From NCBI GenBank assembly GCA_043778255.1, contig JAYWGN010000012.1:1-44757 (forward strand): 44,757 bases of DNA, given 5' to 3'. This document shows, one piece after another, positions 34,123 to 42,397 of the stretch. The notes under the pieces were generated by a model that ran no database searches, was not told where the DNA came from, and was given only the letters and a program-made list of their open reading frames with translations. The DNA is from JAYWGN01 sp043778255 (lineage in GTDB: Bacteria; Bacteroidota; Bacteroidia; Chitinophagales; Chitinophagaceae). Position 1 is the first letter of the stretch. Each line of letters begins with the position of its first letter. A program made the translations under genes and the position numbers.

Positions 34123-34365
34123 ATGCAAATCGAAACAGTAATTCCGTTTAAAAGTATATTAAAAGCCGTAGAAATATTGCCTCAAAATAAATTAATATTA
34201 TTAAGAAATAAAATAGAAAAAATAACGCTTACTAATAAAAAGCATACTCCAAATAGTAAGTTATTGCAGTTACTATTAAATGCTCCAACCTTAAGTAGCA
34301 AAGAAGTTGAACAAATAAAAAATGCAAGAAAAGAAATTAATATATGGAGAGCAAAAGCATTGTAG
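34123..34365 (+). CDS. Putative antitoxin of a VapBC-like pair
   Basis: An 80-residue protein, MQIETVIPFKSILKAVEILP..., ending NIWRAKAL. The middle is helical and basic. Its coding end overlaps the start of the PIN-domain gene by 22 bases, the normal order of antitoxin then toxin. A TAACTTTG box at 34111-34118 ends only four bases before the ATG, so the mRNA may be nearly leaderless. The antitoxin family is not one of the textbook VapB folds I can name; the call rests on the neighbour. Confidence 0.7.
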   Translation: MQIETVIPFKSILKAVEILPQNKLILLRNKIEKITLTNKKHTPNSKLLQLLLNAPTLSSKEVEQIKNARKEINIWRAKAL

Positions 34366-34734
34366 TTGATACTTCAATATTTAAAGAACATTTTAGAAAC
34401 TCAAATAAACAAAACACAATTTTTACTAAATTACTGTTGAATGGTTATGATATTAATTATACATCAATAACTTATTTTCAATTTTTTATTGGTTTAAAAA
34501 ATAATCAACTAAATGATTGGAATATTATATTTAACGCTTTCAAACAATTACAATTTGGAAAAAAAAGCTATTAATACAGTAGAAATTAAAATGGAATTAA
34601 AGAAGAAACATTTAATTATTGATTTAGCAGATATATTCATAGCTGCCATAGCAAAAACAAATAGACTGCCAATAGCTACATTAAATTATAAGCATTTTTC
34701 AAAAATTGAAGAATTAAAAATTGTAAGCGTATAA
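34344..34734 (+). pseudogene. PIN-domain (VapC-like) toxin gene with a frameshift in an A-run
   Basis: The first frame reads MESKSIVVDTSIFKEHFRNS (Asp9 is the first PIN acidic residue) and on to QLQFGKKSY, then TAA. The second frame carries the rest: AINTVEIKMELKKKHLIIDL, ADIFIAAIAKTNRLPIATLN, HFSKIEELKIV, with the later acidic residues. The switch is at eight A at 34559-34566; seven A would join the frames into a 129-residue PIN RNase, the usual VapC size. It is either a real +1 mutation, a homopolymer error or a site of slippage. It ends 5 bases before cobS. Confidence 0.8.
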
Positions 34735-34739
34735 AATTT

Positions 34740-35534
34740 TTGAAAAAACAAATTTCCATATTTTTTGCAGCCCTTATGTTTTTAACGAGGCTACCTATAC
34801 CCAAATGGGTTAAGCACCGCAACGAATATTTGCAACTTGCACCACAATATTTTACACTTGTAGGTATTGTAATAGGTGCCATTGTAGGCACTACATATTG
34901 TGTAAGTAATTATATATTCACAAGTACAATAGCTATAGTAATTAGTATAATAGTAGGCATATTTACTACTGGTGCATTCCATGAAGATGGCTTTGCCGAT
35001 GTATGCGATAGCTTTGGTGGCGGTTGGGACAAAGAAAAAATACTCACCATAATGAAAGACAGTCGCCTTGGCACTTACGGCACTGTAGGGCTTGTTCTAA
35101 TATTACTATTTAAGTTTTTACTATTACAACAATTAGCCACTACTCCTCATTTACTACAGTATAAGGTTATACAAATTCCTGCTGCTTTTATTTTGCCAAT
35201 ATTACTAATAACTGCACACAGCCTTAGTAGGTTTATGCCTCTAATAGTAATACAATATTACACCTATATATACCAAACGGATGTTAGCAAAAGTAAACCT
35301 ATGGCTTCACAAAAAATGAGGTTCACATCATTGTTATTTGCTGCTTTAATTGGGTGTGTAGGATTTTTAATGCTACCCATTATATACTCAATTAGTATTG
35401 CGCCAATGGTAATTACAACTTTGCTTCTAGCTAATTATTTTAAAAAATGGATTGGCGGCTATACAGGTGATTGTTTGGGTACAGTACAACAAGTAAGCGA
35501 AATAGTTTTTTACTTAGTTATATTAATGTTGTAA
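34740..35534 (+). CDS. cobS: Adenosylcobinamide-GDP ribazoletransferase (cobalamin synthase)
   Basis: CobS joins adenosylcobinamide-GDP and alpha-ribazole (phosphate) in the inner membrane. The 264 residues have about six hydrophobic helices, the opening FLTRLPIPKWV, the metal-binding GAFHEDGFADVCDSFGGGWD segment and ILTIMKDSRLGTYGTVGLVL, all diagnostic. The start is TTG at 34740; no ATG lies between it and the conserved LMFLTRLP except at residue 13. It belongs with cobT and cobC although the VapBC-like pair now lies between cobT and cobS. Confidence 0.94.
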   Translation: MKKQISIFFAALMFLTRLPIPKWVKHRNEYLQLAPQYFTLVGIVIGAIVGTTYCVSNYIFTSTIAIVISIIVGIFTTGAFHEDGFADVCDSFGGGWDKEKILTIMKDSRLGTYGTVGLVLILLFKFLLLQQLATTPHLLQYKVIQIPAAFILPILLITAHSLSRFMPLIVIQYYTYIYQTDVSKSKPMASQKMRFTSLLFAALIGCVGFLMLPIIYSISIAPMVITTLLLANYFKKWIGGYTGDCLGTVQQVSEIVFYLVILML

Positions 35535-35599
35535 TAGCTTACTTGGTATTTTTAGTTGTATTGTATTAAATATTTGTGTTCACCCTGCCTTTACCAATC

Positions 35600-35760
35600 A
35601 TTTATTACAAGTTTGTAAAACCTTTGTGCCTTTGTGGGAAATTAAATTTGTGAAAAATCATTTGTAATATTAACCTTTGTGTCCTTTGTACCTTTGTGGG
35701 AAATTAAATTATGTTCTTTGTACCTTATTTTAATTTGTGGGAAATCATTAATTTTATAAG
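35600..35760 (+). repeat. Degenerate repeats upstream of the GxxExxY gene
   Basis: Three imperfect copies of a CCTTTGTGCCTTTGTGGGAA-like text (near 35618, 35673 and 35711), each followed by an AT-rich stretch, lie between cobS and the GxxExxY gene. They resemble the 46-bp units downstream of that gene but are less regular. Confidence 0.7.
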
Positions 35761-35775
35761 ATAAACAATAAAAAT

Positions 35776-36159
35776 ATGACCGAAAATGAACTAGCAACTA
35801 TTGTTGTTGATATATGTCTAAAAGTACATAAAACCCTTGGCCCTGGTTTATTAGAGTCAATTTACGAATCCGCAATATGCCATGAATTAAAAAAAAGAAA
35901 TGTGGCATTTGCAAGGCAGCCTGAAATAAACATTATGTATGATGGGGTATTACTTGATGTTGCCTTTAGAGCAGATATTATAGTAGAAAACAAATTGATA
36001 CTCGAACTCAAATCAATTGAAGATTTAACGAAAGTGCATCATAAAATATTATTAACTTACTTAAAACTGACCAATATAAAATTAGGCTTACTTATTAACT
36101 TTAATGTAGAATTAATAAGAGATGGTATTCACAGAAAAATATGGGGTAACTTAGAATAA
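35776..36159 (+). CDS. GxxExxY protein (PD-(D/E)XK nuclease-like)
   Basis: A 127-residue protein of PF13366. The naming motif is seen in TLGPGLLESIYESA (G, E and Y at residues 25, 28 and 31 or so). A nuclease-like core follows: DVAFRADIIVENKLILELKS carries the D...ExK pattern. The family fold suggests nucleic-acid cleavage, but no activity is established. It is flanked on both sides by TTTGTGTCC...CCGTG repeats, an association I know from many Bacteroidota genomes, and it splits the cob gene cluster. It may be part of a mobile unit. Confidence 0.88.
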   Translation: MTENELATIVVDICLKVHKTLGPGLLESIYESAICHELKKRNVAFARQPEINIMYDGVLLDVAFRADIIVENKLILELKSIEDLTKVHHKILLTYLKLTNIKLGLLINFNVELIRDGIHRKIWGNLE

Positions 36160-36214
36160 TAAACACAACCGCCCACAATGGCACTAAGTAAACGAAGTAT
36201 ATAAAATATACTTC

Positions 36215-36552
36215 TTTGTGTCTTCCGTGCCACTATGAGAAATAAATTGTTATATAATTTAGGTCAAATTACTTTGTGTCCTCCGTGCCTTTGTAGGATA
36301 TAATTTGTTATAAATTACTTTGTGTCCTCCGTGCCTCCGTGGGATATAATTTGTTATAAATTACTTTGTGTCCTCCGTGCCTCCGTGGGATATAATTTGT
36401 TATAAATTAATTTGTGTCCTCCGTGCCTACGTGGGATATAATTTGTTATAAATTAATTTGTGTCCTCCGTGCCTACGTGGGATATAATTTGTAATAAATT
36501 ACTTTGTGTCCTCCGTGCCTTTGTGGGATATAATTTGTTATAAATTACTTTG
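36215..36552 (+). repeat. Tandem 46-bp repeats downstream of the GxxExxY gene
   Basis: One divergent copy starts at 36215 and six copies in exact 46-base phase start at 36273, 36319, 36365, 36411, 36457 and 36503, with a truncated seventh at 36549. Each begins TTTGTGTCCTCCGTGCC, then CCGTGGGATATAATTTGTT and an AT-rich end. Units differ at a few positions only (CTCC, CTAC, CTTT). There are no variable spacers, so it is not a CRISPR array. The array fills the gap up to the cobC leader. Confidence 0.95.
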
Positions 36553-36566
36553 AAAAAAATATAAAT

Positions 36567-37169
36567 ATGATATACTTAATACGCCATACCAAACCTCTAG
36601 TTGATAAAGGTATTTGCTATGGACAAACTGACCTTGATGTTACAGACACTTTTTTAGGCGAAGCCGAAATAATAAAAAAAGTACTGCCCCAAACTATTAA
36701 AACCGTTTACAGTAGCCCATTACAGCGATGTGCTAAGTTAGCCACTACTTTATTTCCTACTCATAATATTATACACCAACCAACACTTATGGAGCTTAAC
36801 TGTGGCAATTGGGAAATGCAATATTATGACCATATACCAAAGCATGAAATAGACCCTTGGATGGCTGACTATGTTAATTACACCATACCTAATGGCGAAA
36901 GTTATACTAGACTATATAACAGAATAATAAAAGCATTTGAAAATATTGCAACCCAACACAAAGAGCCAATTGCAATAGTAGCACATGGTGGTGTACTACG
37001 TAGTATATTAAGCTATATAACTAATACACCATTAGTCAATTCATTTGATGCATTTAAAATACACTATGGTGCAGTTATTAATTTACAAAAACATAACAAT
37101 AGCTATACCTACCAAGTATTATCTAACATAGAAACAACAACTGAACAACACCAACCGAGTAACTATTAA
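36567..37169 (+). CDS. cobC: Histidine phosphatase, probable alpha-ribazole phosphatase
   Basis: A 200-residue phosphoglycerate-mutase-fold phosphatase. The phosphate-binding RHT motif is in MIYLIRHTKPLVDKGICYGQ, Arg in SSPLQRCAKLA, the acid/base Glu region in LMELNCGNWEMQ, and the second His in IAVVAHGGVLRS-like text (IVAHGGVLRSILSY). It would dephosphorylate alpha-ribazole 5'-phosphate. The family is broad, but the position after cobT and cobS favours CobC. The last tandem repeat unit runs to within 15 bases of its ATG. Confidence 0.85.
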   Translation: MIYLIRHTKPLVDKGICYGQTDLDVTDTFLGEAEIIKKVLPQTIKTVYSSPLQRCAKLATTLFPTHNIIHQPTLMELNCGNWEMQYYDHIPKHEIDPWMADYVNYTIPNGESYTRLYNRIIKAFENIATQHKEPIAIVAHGGVLRSILSYITNTPLVNSFDAFKIHYGAVINLQKHNNSYTYQVLSNIETTTEQHQPSNY

Positions 37170-37196
37170 TCTATATTTGTACTAAATACAAAACTT

Positions 37197-37790
37197 ATGA
37201 CTTGGAATTGGCAAGAGTTTTTAACCATTACATTCTCATTATTTGCAGTAATAGATATTATTGGAAGCATTCCTATGCTCATATCAATTAAGCAAAAGCA
37301 GGGCAATATTAATTCATTAAAGGCTACATTAATATCGGGGGGGTTAATGCTATTGTTTTTATTAATAGGCAAAACTTTTTTGGGTCTCCTCGGTATCGAC
37401 ATTAAATCTTTTGCTGTAGCAGGTTCTATTGTAATATTTATATTAGGGTTAGAAATGGTATTAGGTATCGAATTTTTTAAAAGCGATAAAGATGCTAAAG
37501 CTGGAACGGTAGTACCAATTGCATTTCCATTAATTGCAGGTAGCGGTACACTCACTACTATTATGAGTTTGAAAGCCACATTTGAACGTAACGATAAAAA
37601 TGAGTTGCTCATAGTAGCAGCAATACTTGTGAACCTAATTATTATTTATTTCACTTTACGATCACTCAATATTATTGAGAGAGCATTGGGTAAAAGTGGC
37701 TTATTAGCAGTACGTAAATTTTTTGGAGTAATACTAATAGCTATTGCTGTAAAGGTTTTTGCAGCTAATGTTAGTGGCTTAATAAAGTAA
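37197..37790 (+). CDS. MarC family integral membrane protein
   Basis: A 197-residue protein with six hydrophobic helices. Family features: FAVIDIIGSIPMLISI in TM1 (D-P/I-x-G region), a second-half repeat TVVPIAFPLIAGSGTLTTIM and GVILIAIAVKVFAANVSGLI at the C-terminus. MarC was once linked to antibiotic resistance, but that role was withdrawn and the function is unknown. It follows cobC by 27 bases and converges on the aldehyde dehydrogenase gene. Confidence 0.9.
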   Translation: MTWNWQEFLTITFSLFAVIDIIGSIPMLISIKQKQGNINSLKATLISGGLMLLFLLIGKTFLGLLGIDIKSFAVAGSIVIFILGLEMVLGIEFFKSDKDAKAGTVVPIAFPLIAGSGTLTTIMSLKATFERNDKNELLIVAAILVNLIIIYFTLRSLNIIERALGKSGLLAVRKFFGVILIAIAVKVFAANVSGLIK

Positions 37791-37796
37791 AAAATG

Positions 37797-39164
37797 TTAA
37801 TTTATAATTCTTTTAAACAGGCTTAATTTACCTTTAAATGGTGGGTACTTAATTGATGGGTCAAACCAAGTTGGGGTTTTCATTATGGCTTTATTGTGGC
37901 TAAATGTACTAAACGAAAATTTGCCGTGGTAAGCACCCGTACCACTAAAGCCACGACCACCAAATGGTAAGTGGTGGTTGGTTAAGTGCCAACTTGCATT
38001 GTTAATACAGCCGCCACCAAAGGCAATATTATCCATCCAATAAGTTTCGGTAGCCTTACTATTGGTAAATATGTACAGGGCTAATGGGTTGGGGTGTTGG
38101 GCTATTATAAGCTTAGCTTCATCGTTAGTAGTGTAAGTAAGTATGGGTAGTATTGGTCCAAATATTTCAACTTGCATTATTGCATCGTTGTCCGTTACAT
38201 GAGTAAGTAGTGTAGGTTCTATATACAACAATTCTTTATTGTGTTTTCCTCCATATACCACAGTTCCATTATCCAAATATTTTATTAGTCTATCATATTG
38301 TTTTTCATTTATTATTTTACCATAATTAGGGCAAGTACTTGGGTCAGTTGTAAAAAATTGTGGCAACACCACTTGCAATGCTTCTATAAATTTATCTTTT
38401 ACACTTTCGTGTACTAGCACATAATCGGGTGCTACACACATTTGCCCACAGTTATTAAACTTTGTCATAGCTATTCGCTTTGCAGCTACTTTTATGTTAG
38501 CATCAGCTGCTATTATACAAGGGCTTTTGCCACCTAACTCTAGTGTTACAGGCACTAAGTTTTCGGCAGCCATTTTGTATATTATTTTGCCAACGGCAAT
38601 ACTACCGGTATAAAATATATGGTCAAACTTAAACCCAGTAAGCATTTGCGGTATTACAGTAGCACCATCGCCAGTATGGTAACTTATATATTCTTTTGCA
38701 AATGCTGTTTCAATTATATGTTGCATTATAGCCGCTGTATGTACAGCAAATTCACTTGGCTTTAGCACTACACAATTACCCGCTGCTATAGCCCCCACTA
38801 GTGGATTAAGTAGTAACTGAAACGGGTAATTCCAAGGGCTTATAATTAATACTACACCCAATGGCTCACTTATAATTTTGCTACTACTAGGCATATTAAG
38901 TAGGTTAGTGCTTACTTTGGTTGGCTTCATCCAACAGCTTAATTTCCTTATAGCATAATTTATTTCGGTTATTACAATACCAATTTCTGTTACCCATATT
39001 TCTTCTTTACTTTTTTTTAGGTCATTGTACAATGCCGTATTTATGGCTTCTTCATTTTGTATAATAGCTTGTTTCAAAGCTTTTAATTGCTGTATTCTAT
39101 ATTCGTAAGTTTTGGTAATACCAGTATTAAAAAAGGTTCGTTGTGTTTGTAGTGTTGCTATCAT
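37797..39164 (-). CDS. NAD(P)-dependent aldehyde dehydrogenase (class 3-like)
   Basis: A 455-residue enzyme oxidising aldehydes to acids. Catalytic residues are in place: Asn112 in ISPWNYPFQL, Glu209 in TLELGGKSP and the nucleophile Cys243 in NCGQMCVAPDYVL. The short N-terminus and the CVAPDYVL text match the class 3 / fatty or aromatic aldehyde dehydrogenase branch (ALDH3, CalB-like), some of which bind membranes through the C-terminus; here it ends KLSLFKRIIN. The substrate is unknown. It diverges from the FKBP gene. Confidence 0.92.
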   Translation of the reverse strand: MIATLQTQRTFFNTGITKTYEYRIQQLKALKQAIIQNEEAINTALYNDLKKSKEEIWVTEIGIVITEINYAIRKLSCWMKPTKVSTNLLNMPSSSKIISEPLGVVLIISPWNYPFQLLLNPLVGAIAAGNCVVLKPSEFAVHTAAIMQHIIETAFAKEYISYHTGDGATVIPQMLTGFKFDHIFYTGSIAVGKIIYKMAAENLVPVTLELGGKSPCIIAADANIKVAAKRIAMTKFNNCGQMCVAPDYVLVHESVKDKFIEALQVVLPQFFTTDPSTCPNYGKIINEKQYDRLIKYLDNGTVVYGGKHNKELLYIEPTLLTHVTDNDAIMQVEIFGPILPILTYTTNDEAKLIIAQHPNPLALYIFTNSKATETYWMDNIAFGGGCINNASWHLTNHHLPFGGRGFSGTGAYHGKFSFSTFSHNKAIMKTPTWFDPSIKYPPFKGKLSLFKRIIN

Positions 39165-39240
39165 TAGGTTTGGTAGGGGTATATTGTACTTACTTAATTT
39201 TATTAAAGCTAAGTTATTTACATTTATGTGTATTAATATT

Positions 39241-39274
39241 TTTGGCGAAGCCTAACAATAGTTTTTTACTTTTG
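39241..39274 (+). promoter_or_regulatory. Bacteroidota-type promoter for the FKBP gene
   Basis: TTTG at 39241-39244 and TACTTTTG at 39267-39274, 22 bases apart, fit the phylum consensus. The ATG of the FKBP gene is at 39303. Confidence 0.6.
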
Positions 39275-39302
39275 CAGTACATTAAAATTAATATTTACAA
39301 TT

Positions 39303-39740
39303 ATGAGTTTATTTGACAAATTGCAAGGTGCAAAAAATGAAAAAATAGAAGCCGTAAAAGCTGAGGGACAAACTTTTTTGGATAACAATGCAAACCAAGA
39401 GGGTGTAGTAGCTTTGCCTAGTGGCTTACAGTACAAAATAATGAGTGAAGGCACAGGTACCAGTAAACCAACCTTACAAAGTAAAGTTACTTGCCATTAC
39501 CATGGTATGCTGCTTAATGGCGAGGTGTTTGACAGTTCGGTGCAGCGTAACCAACCGGCTACTTTCCCTTTAAATGCTGTAATTAAAGGTTGGCAAGAGG
39601 GTGTACAACTAATGCCAGTAGGTAGCAAATATTGCTTTTATATACCTAGCCATTTAGCCTATGGCGATAACCAAGCAGGTGCTAAAATAGTTGGTGGAAG
39701 TACCCTAATATTTGAAGTAGAGTTGCTGAGTATTGCTTAA
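39303..39740 (+). CDS. FKBP-type peptidyl-prolyl cis-trans isomerase
   Basis: A 145-residue folding enzyme. An N-terminal helix (KLQGAKNEKIEAVKAEGQTF) resembles the dimerisation arm of Mip/FkpA proteins. The FKBP domain follows: GLQYKIMSEGTG, VTCHYHGMLLNGEVFDSS, AVIKGWQEGVQLMPVGSKYC, YIPSHLAYGDNQAG and LIFEVELLSI. Active-site Tyr, Asp, Trp and Tyr are visible. There is no signal peptide, so it is probably cytoplasmic. It converges on a lipoprotein gene. Confidence 0.94.
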   Translation: MSLFDKLQGAKNEKIEAVKAEGQTFLDNNANQEGVVALPSGLQYKIMSEGTGTSKPTLQSKVTCHYHGMLLNGEVFDSSVQRNQPATFPLNAVIKGWQEGVQLMPVGSKYCFYIPSHLAYGDNQAGAKIVGGSTLIFEVELLSIA

Positions 39741-39768
39741 CTATGTTACTTTTTTCATAAAAAAAATA

Positions 39769-39798
39769 AACCCCATTTAATAGTAATTATTTGGGGTT
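39769..39798. terminator. Weak bidirectional hairpin between convergent genes
   Basis: AACCCCA (39769-39775) pairs with TGGGGTT (39792-39798) around a 16-base AT-rich loop, with A-runs upstream. It lies between the converging FKBP and lipoprotein genes and may end both. Confidence 0.55.
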
Positions 39799-39827
39799 AT
39801 GTTTATAATCGAAGCTTGGTTTTTTCT

Positions 39828-40319
39828 TTACTTTTCCCTTTCCAATTTAAAATTATTTGCTTTTGCAAATGCCAATTGTTCTGCCTTCATTTCTTCTACT
39901 AATGCTGTTGTAGATTCTTGAGTTTTATCAAATGCATCTTTAGCAGCCAATTTATCTTCGGGTGTTGCTTTGTTACGGTCTATTAGCGTAGCCATATTTT
40001 TACACATACTTATTACTACTTCGTATTCTTTTACAAATGTGTTGTGCATTTTCTCTCCTCCTTTAGGTACTTCCATTTTATTTATTTCGGCTAATTTGGT
40101 TTCGGTTACTTTTGTAAGCGAATCTAATTGTGTGCCATATGTAGCTGCAGCTGCTGCTGTAGTATCTTCAGATAATACTATACTGTTTAATTTTTCAATA
40201 ATTGGGGCTATATCGTTATCGTACTTTACTATTTTATTGTTATAGTCTAATGCTTTGTTGCTACAGCTTACGGCTACTATGCTTAGTGCTATACCTAATA
40301 TCAAGTTTGTTTTTTTCAT
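39828..40319 (-). CDS. Lipoprotein, helical
   Basis: A 163-residue protein with a lipoprotein signal peptide: MKKTNLILGIALSIVAVSC, with the lipobox AVSC at residues 16-19. The mature part is predicted all-helical, with an Ala-rich loop (DTTAAAAATYG) and a conserved-looking KMEVPKGGEKMHNTFVKEYE. It resembles small surface lipoproteins of the LIC11966 type, but I am not certain. Function unknown; it should be anchored in the outer or inner membrane. Confidence 0.75.
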   Translation of the reverse strand: MKKTNLILGIALSIVAVSCSNKALDYNNKIVKYDNDIAPIIEKLNSIVLSEDTTAAAAATYGTQLDSLTKVTETKLAEINKMEVPKGGEKMHNTFVKEYEVVISMCKNMATLIDRNKATPEDKLAAKDAFDKTQESTTALVEEMKAEQLAFAKANNFKLEREK

Positions 40320-40363
40320 TGCTATTTTTATTTTTTTTTGTTAACTGTTTGTTTGTGTATAAT

Positions 40364-41308
40364 TTATTTTTTTAAGCCAATTTCTCTCAACCTTTCATCG
40401 AGGTATTCACCTGCAGTGCAGTCGGGGTAATGCTTTGTACCTGTAGCATTAATACAGCTTTCTAAAGCAGCAAGGCTCATTTCGCTACGAGGATGTAAAA
40501 AAAACGGAATACTATAACGGTGTGTATGCCACATTTCTGGTGGCGGATTTACCACACGGTGTGTGGTGCTACGTAACCTATTATTAGTAAGCCTTTGCAG
40601 CATATCGCCTACATTTACAACTATCTCGTCGGGTTCAGCTTTTGCAGGGTGCCATACATTTTGTTTGTCCAACACTTCTAACCCATCGGCACTTGCACCC
40701 ACTAGTAAGGTTATTAGGTTTATATCTTCATGCTGCTCTGCTCTTATAGCACTTTTGGGTTCGGTGGTTATGGGTGGGTAATGTATGGCTCTTAGTATGG
40801 AGTTGCCATTATATATATGTGCATCAAAATAATTTTCGGGTAGGTTAAGGTACAATGCTATGGCACTTAATAATGCCTTTCCACTTTTTTCAAATGTTTT
40901 GTATAATGTATTCATCATTTCAGTATAGCCGTTTACCTCGGCTACCACTACATTATCGGGGTATTCTGTTTTTATAGGGTCGTTGCCTTCTACTATTTGT
41001 CCATGTTGGTAAAACTCTTTAAGGTCGGGGGTATCAAAGCCTTTGGCCTGCTCCTTTCCAAAGCTAGTATAGCCACGTTGCCCTGCTAAGCCATGTACTT
41101 CGTAATGGCTTTTGGTGGCGTAAGGCAACTCAAAAAAAGTTTCTACTTGAGTGTACAAGGTTGCAATCAAATTGTCGGGTATGCCATGGTTTTTAACGGC
41201 TACAAAGCCTATTTCTTCGTAAGCATCGCCTAGCTTTTTTACAAAGTCAAGTTTTTGTTGTGGTGTGCCGTTAGTAAAGTCGGCTAGGTTTATACTAGGT
41301 ATTGCCAT
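40364..41308 (-). CDS. Fe(II)/2-oxoglutarate-dependent oxygenase (isopenicillin N synthase family)
   Basis: A 314-residue non-haem iron enzyme. The N-terminal DIOX_N domain (IPSINLADF, GFVAVKNHGIPDNL, RGYTSFGKEQAKG) is followed by the 2OG-Fe(II) domain with the iron ligands His193 and Asp195 (EQHEDINLITLL) and His250 (RSTTHRVVNPP). The 2-oxoglutarate site is RYS in HTHRYSIPFFLHP. All key residues are intact. The substrate is unknown. It diverges from the DUF3089 gene. Confidence 0.92.
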   Translation of the reverse strand: MAIPSINLADFTNGTPQQKLDFVKKLGDAYEEIGFVAVKNHGIPDNLIATLYTQVETFFELPYATKSHYEVHGLAGQRGYTSFGKEQAKGFDTPDLKEFYQHGQIVEGNDPIKTEYPDNVVVAEVNGYTEMMNTLYKTFEKSGKALLSAIALYLNLPENYFDAHIYNGNSILRAIHYPPITTEPKSAIRAEQHEDINLITLLVGASADGLEVLDKQNVWHPAKAEPDEIVVNVGDMLQRLTNNRLRSTTHRVVNPPPEMWHTHRYSIPFFLHPRSEMSLAALESCINATGTKHYPDCTAGEYLDERLREIGLKK

Positions 41309-41327
41309 AAGTATATTTTTTAAGTGG

Positions 41328-41335
41328 TATTTTTG
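41328..41335 (+). promoter_or_regulatory. -7 promoter box for the DUF3089 gene
   Basis: TATTTTTG matches TAnnTTTG; an ATTG at 41301-41304 could serve as a weak -33 element. It lies inside the longer possible reading frame from 41265, which supports the later start at 41382. Confidence 0.4.
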
Positions 41336-41381
41336 TATGGTAAATATTGTTTTATTACCAAATATAAAGTTATTACAAATA

Positions 41382-42386
41382 ATGAGTGTTACAAAAATTG
41401 CTTTTCTTTTTTTATTAATAAATATTATAACGGCAAAAGTATTTTGCCAAATAACCGATTACAGCAATATTAATAATTGGGCGGCTCACGCCGCAAAATG
41501 GGACGTAGCTGATAGTGTACCCAAACCCTTACGGAGTAATAGTATTACTACACCAGTAGCCAATGTGTTTTTTATACATCCCACTACATACCTAACACCC
41601 AAAGCTTATGAACAGCAATGGAATGCAAGTGTTACCGACAGTGCTTTAAATAGTAAAACCGATAATACCTCTATACTGTTTCAAGCTAGTTGCTTTAACC
41701 AACAAAGTATGGTGTATGCACCAAGGTATAGGCAGGCACATATACAAGCATTTTTTAGTGGTAGTACACAGGCTAAAGCTGCATTAGATACAGCTTACAG
41801 CGATGTAAGAGCCGCATTTATGTATTTTGTAAAATACCTCAATAACGATATGCCCATTATAATAGCTGCACATAGCCAAGGTACGGTACATGCTGGTAGG
41901 TTGCTTAAGGAGTTTTTTGAAAACAAGCCTTTGGCCAACAAACTAGTAATTGCTTATTTGCTTGGTATGCCTGTTAAAAAAAATTATTTTGCCACATGCA
42001 AACCCTGCCAAACTGCTACCGAAACTAACTGCTTTGTAACCTGGCGTACATACTTACAACAACACGATGATAGCTATATAAATGCCGAACCCAAAAACGG
42101 CATTTGGGTTACCAACCCTATTACTTGGACACTCGATACCGTATTAGCATCACGTAAGTTACATAGTGGCTCAATGTTACAAAAGTTTAATAAATTATAC
42201 AAGCATACCGTAACAGCACAAGTACACCGCACTACATTATGGATAAGCAAACCTAAAATTCCCTTTAGTTTTTTGGTAAAAAATAAATTAACCAATTACC
42301 ATATTGGCGACATTAATTTGTTTTATAACAATATTAGGCAGAACCTACAACTTAGGCTGCAACAGTATTTGAGTGATAAAAAGTAA
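41382..42386 (+). CDS. DUF3089 protein, alpha/beta-hydrolase fold
   Basis: A 334-residue protein from the ATG at 41382; the signal peptide MSVTKIAFLFLLINIITAKV supports this start over one 39 codons upstream. The family text FFIHPTTYLTPKAYEQQWNA and SILFQASCFNQQSMVYAPRY is clear, and the hydrolase elbow AHSQGTVHAGRLL provides the nucleophile Ser. It would act in the periplasm as an esterase- or lipase-like enzyme. The substrate is unknown. It converges on guaB with 11 bases between. Confidence 0.88.
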   Translation: MSVTKIAFLFLLINIITAKVFCQITDYSNINNWAAHAAKWDVADSVPKPLRSNSITTPVANVFFIHPTTYLTPKAYEQQWNASVTDSALNSKTDNTSILFQASCFNQQSMVYAPRYRQAHIQAFFSGSTQAKAALDTAYSDVRAAFMYFVKYLNNDMPIIIAAHSQGTVHAGRLLKEFFENKPLANKLVIAYLLGMPVKKNYFATCKPCQTATETNCFVTWRTYLQQHDDSYINAEPKNGIWVTNPITWTLDTVLASRKLHSGSMLQKFNKLYKHTVTAQVHRTTLWISKPKIPFSFLVKNKLTNYHIGDINLFYNNIRQNLQLRLQQYLSDKK

Positions 42387-42397
42387 AATTGCCACTC

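Noticed and set aside
36215..36552. CRISPR array
   Set aside because: The 46-bp units are contiguous and nearly identical over their full length, with no variable spacers and no cas genes.
36567..37169. Phosphoglycerate mutase (glycolytic) instead of CobC
   Set aside because: The length and the RHTKP opening fit the small histidine phosphatase branch, and the neighbours are cobT and cobS.
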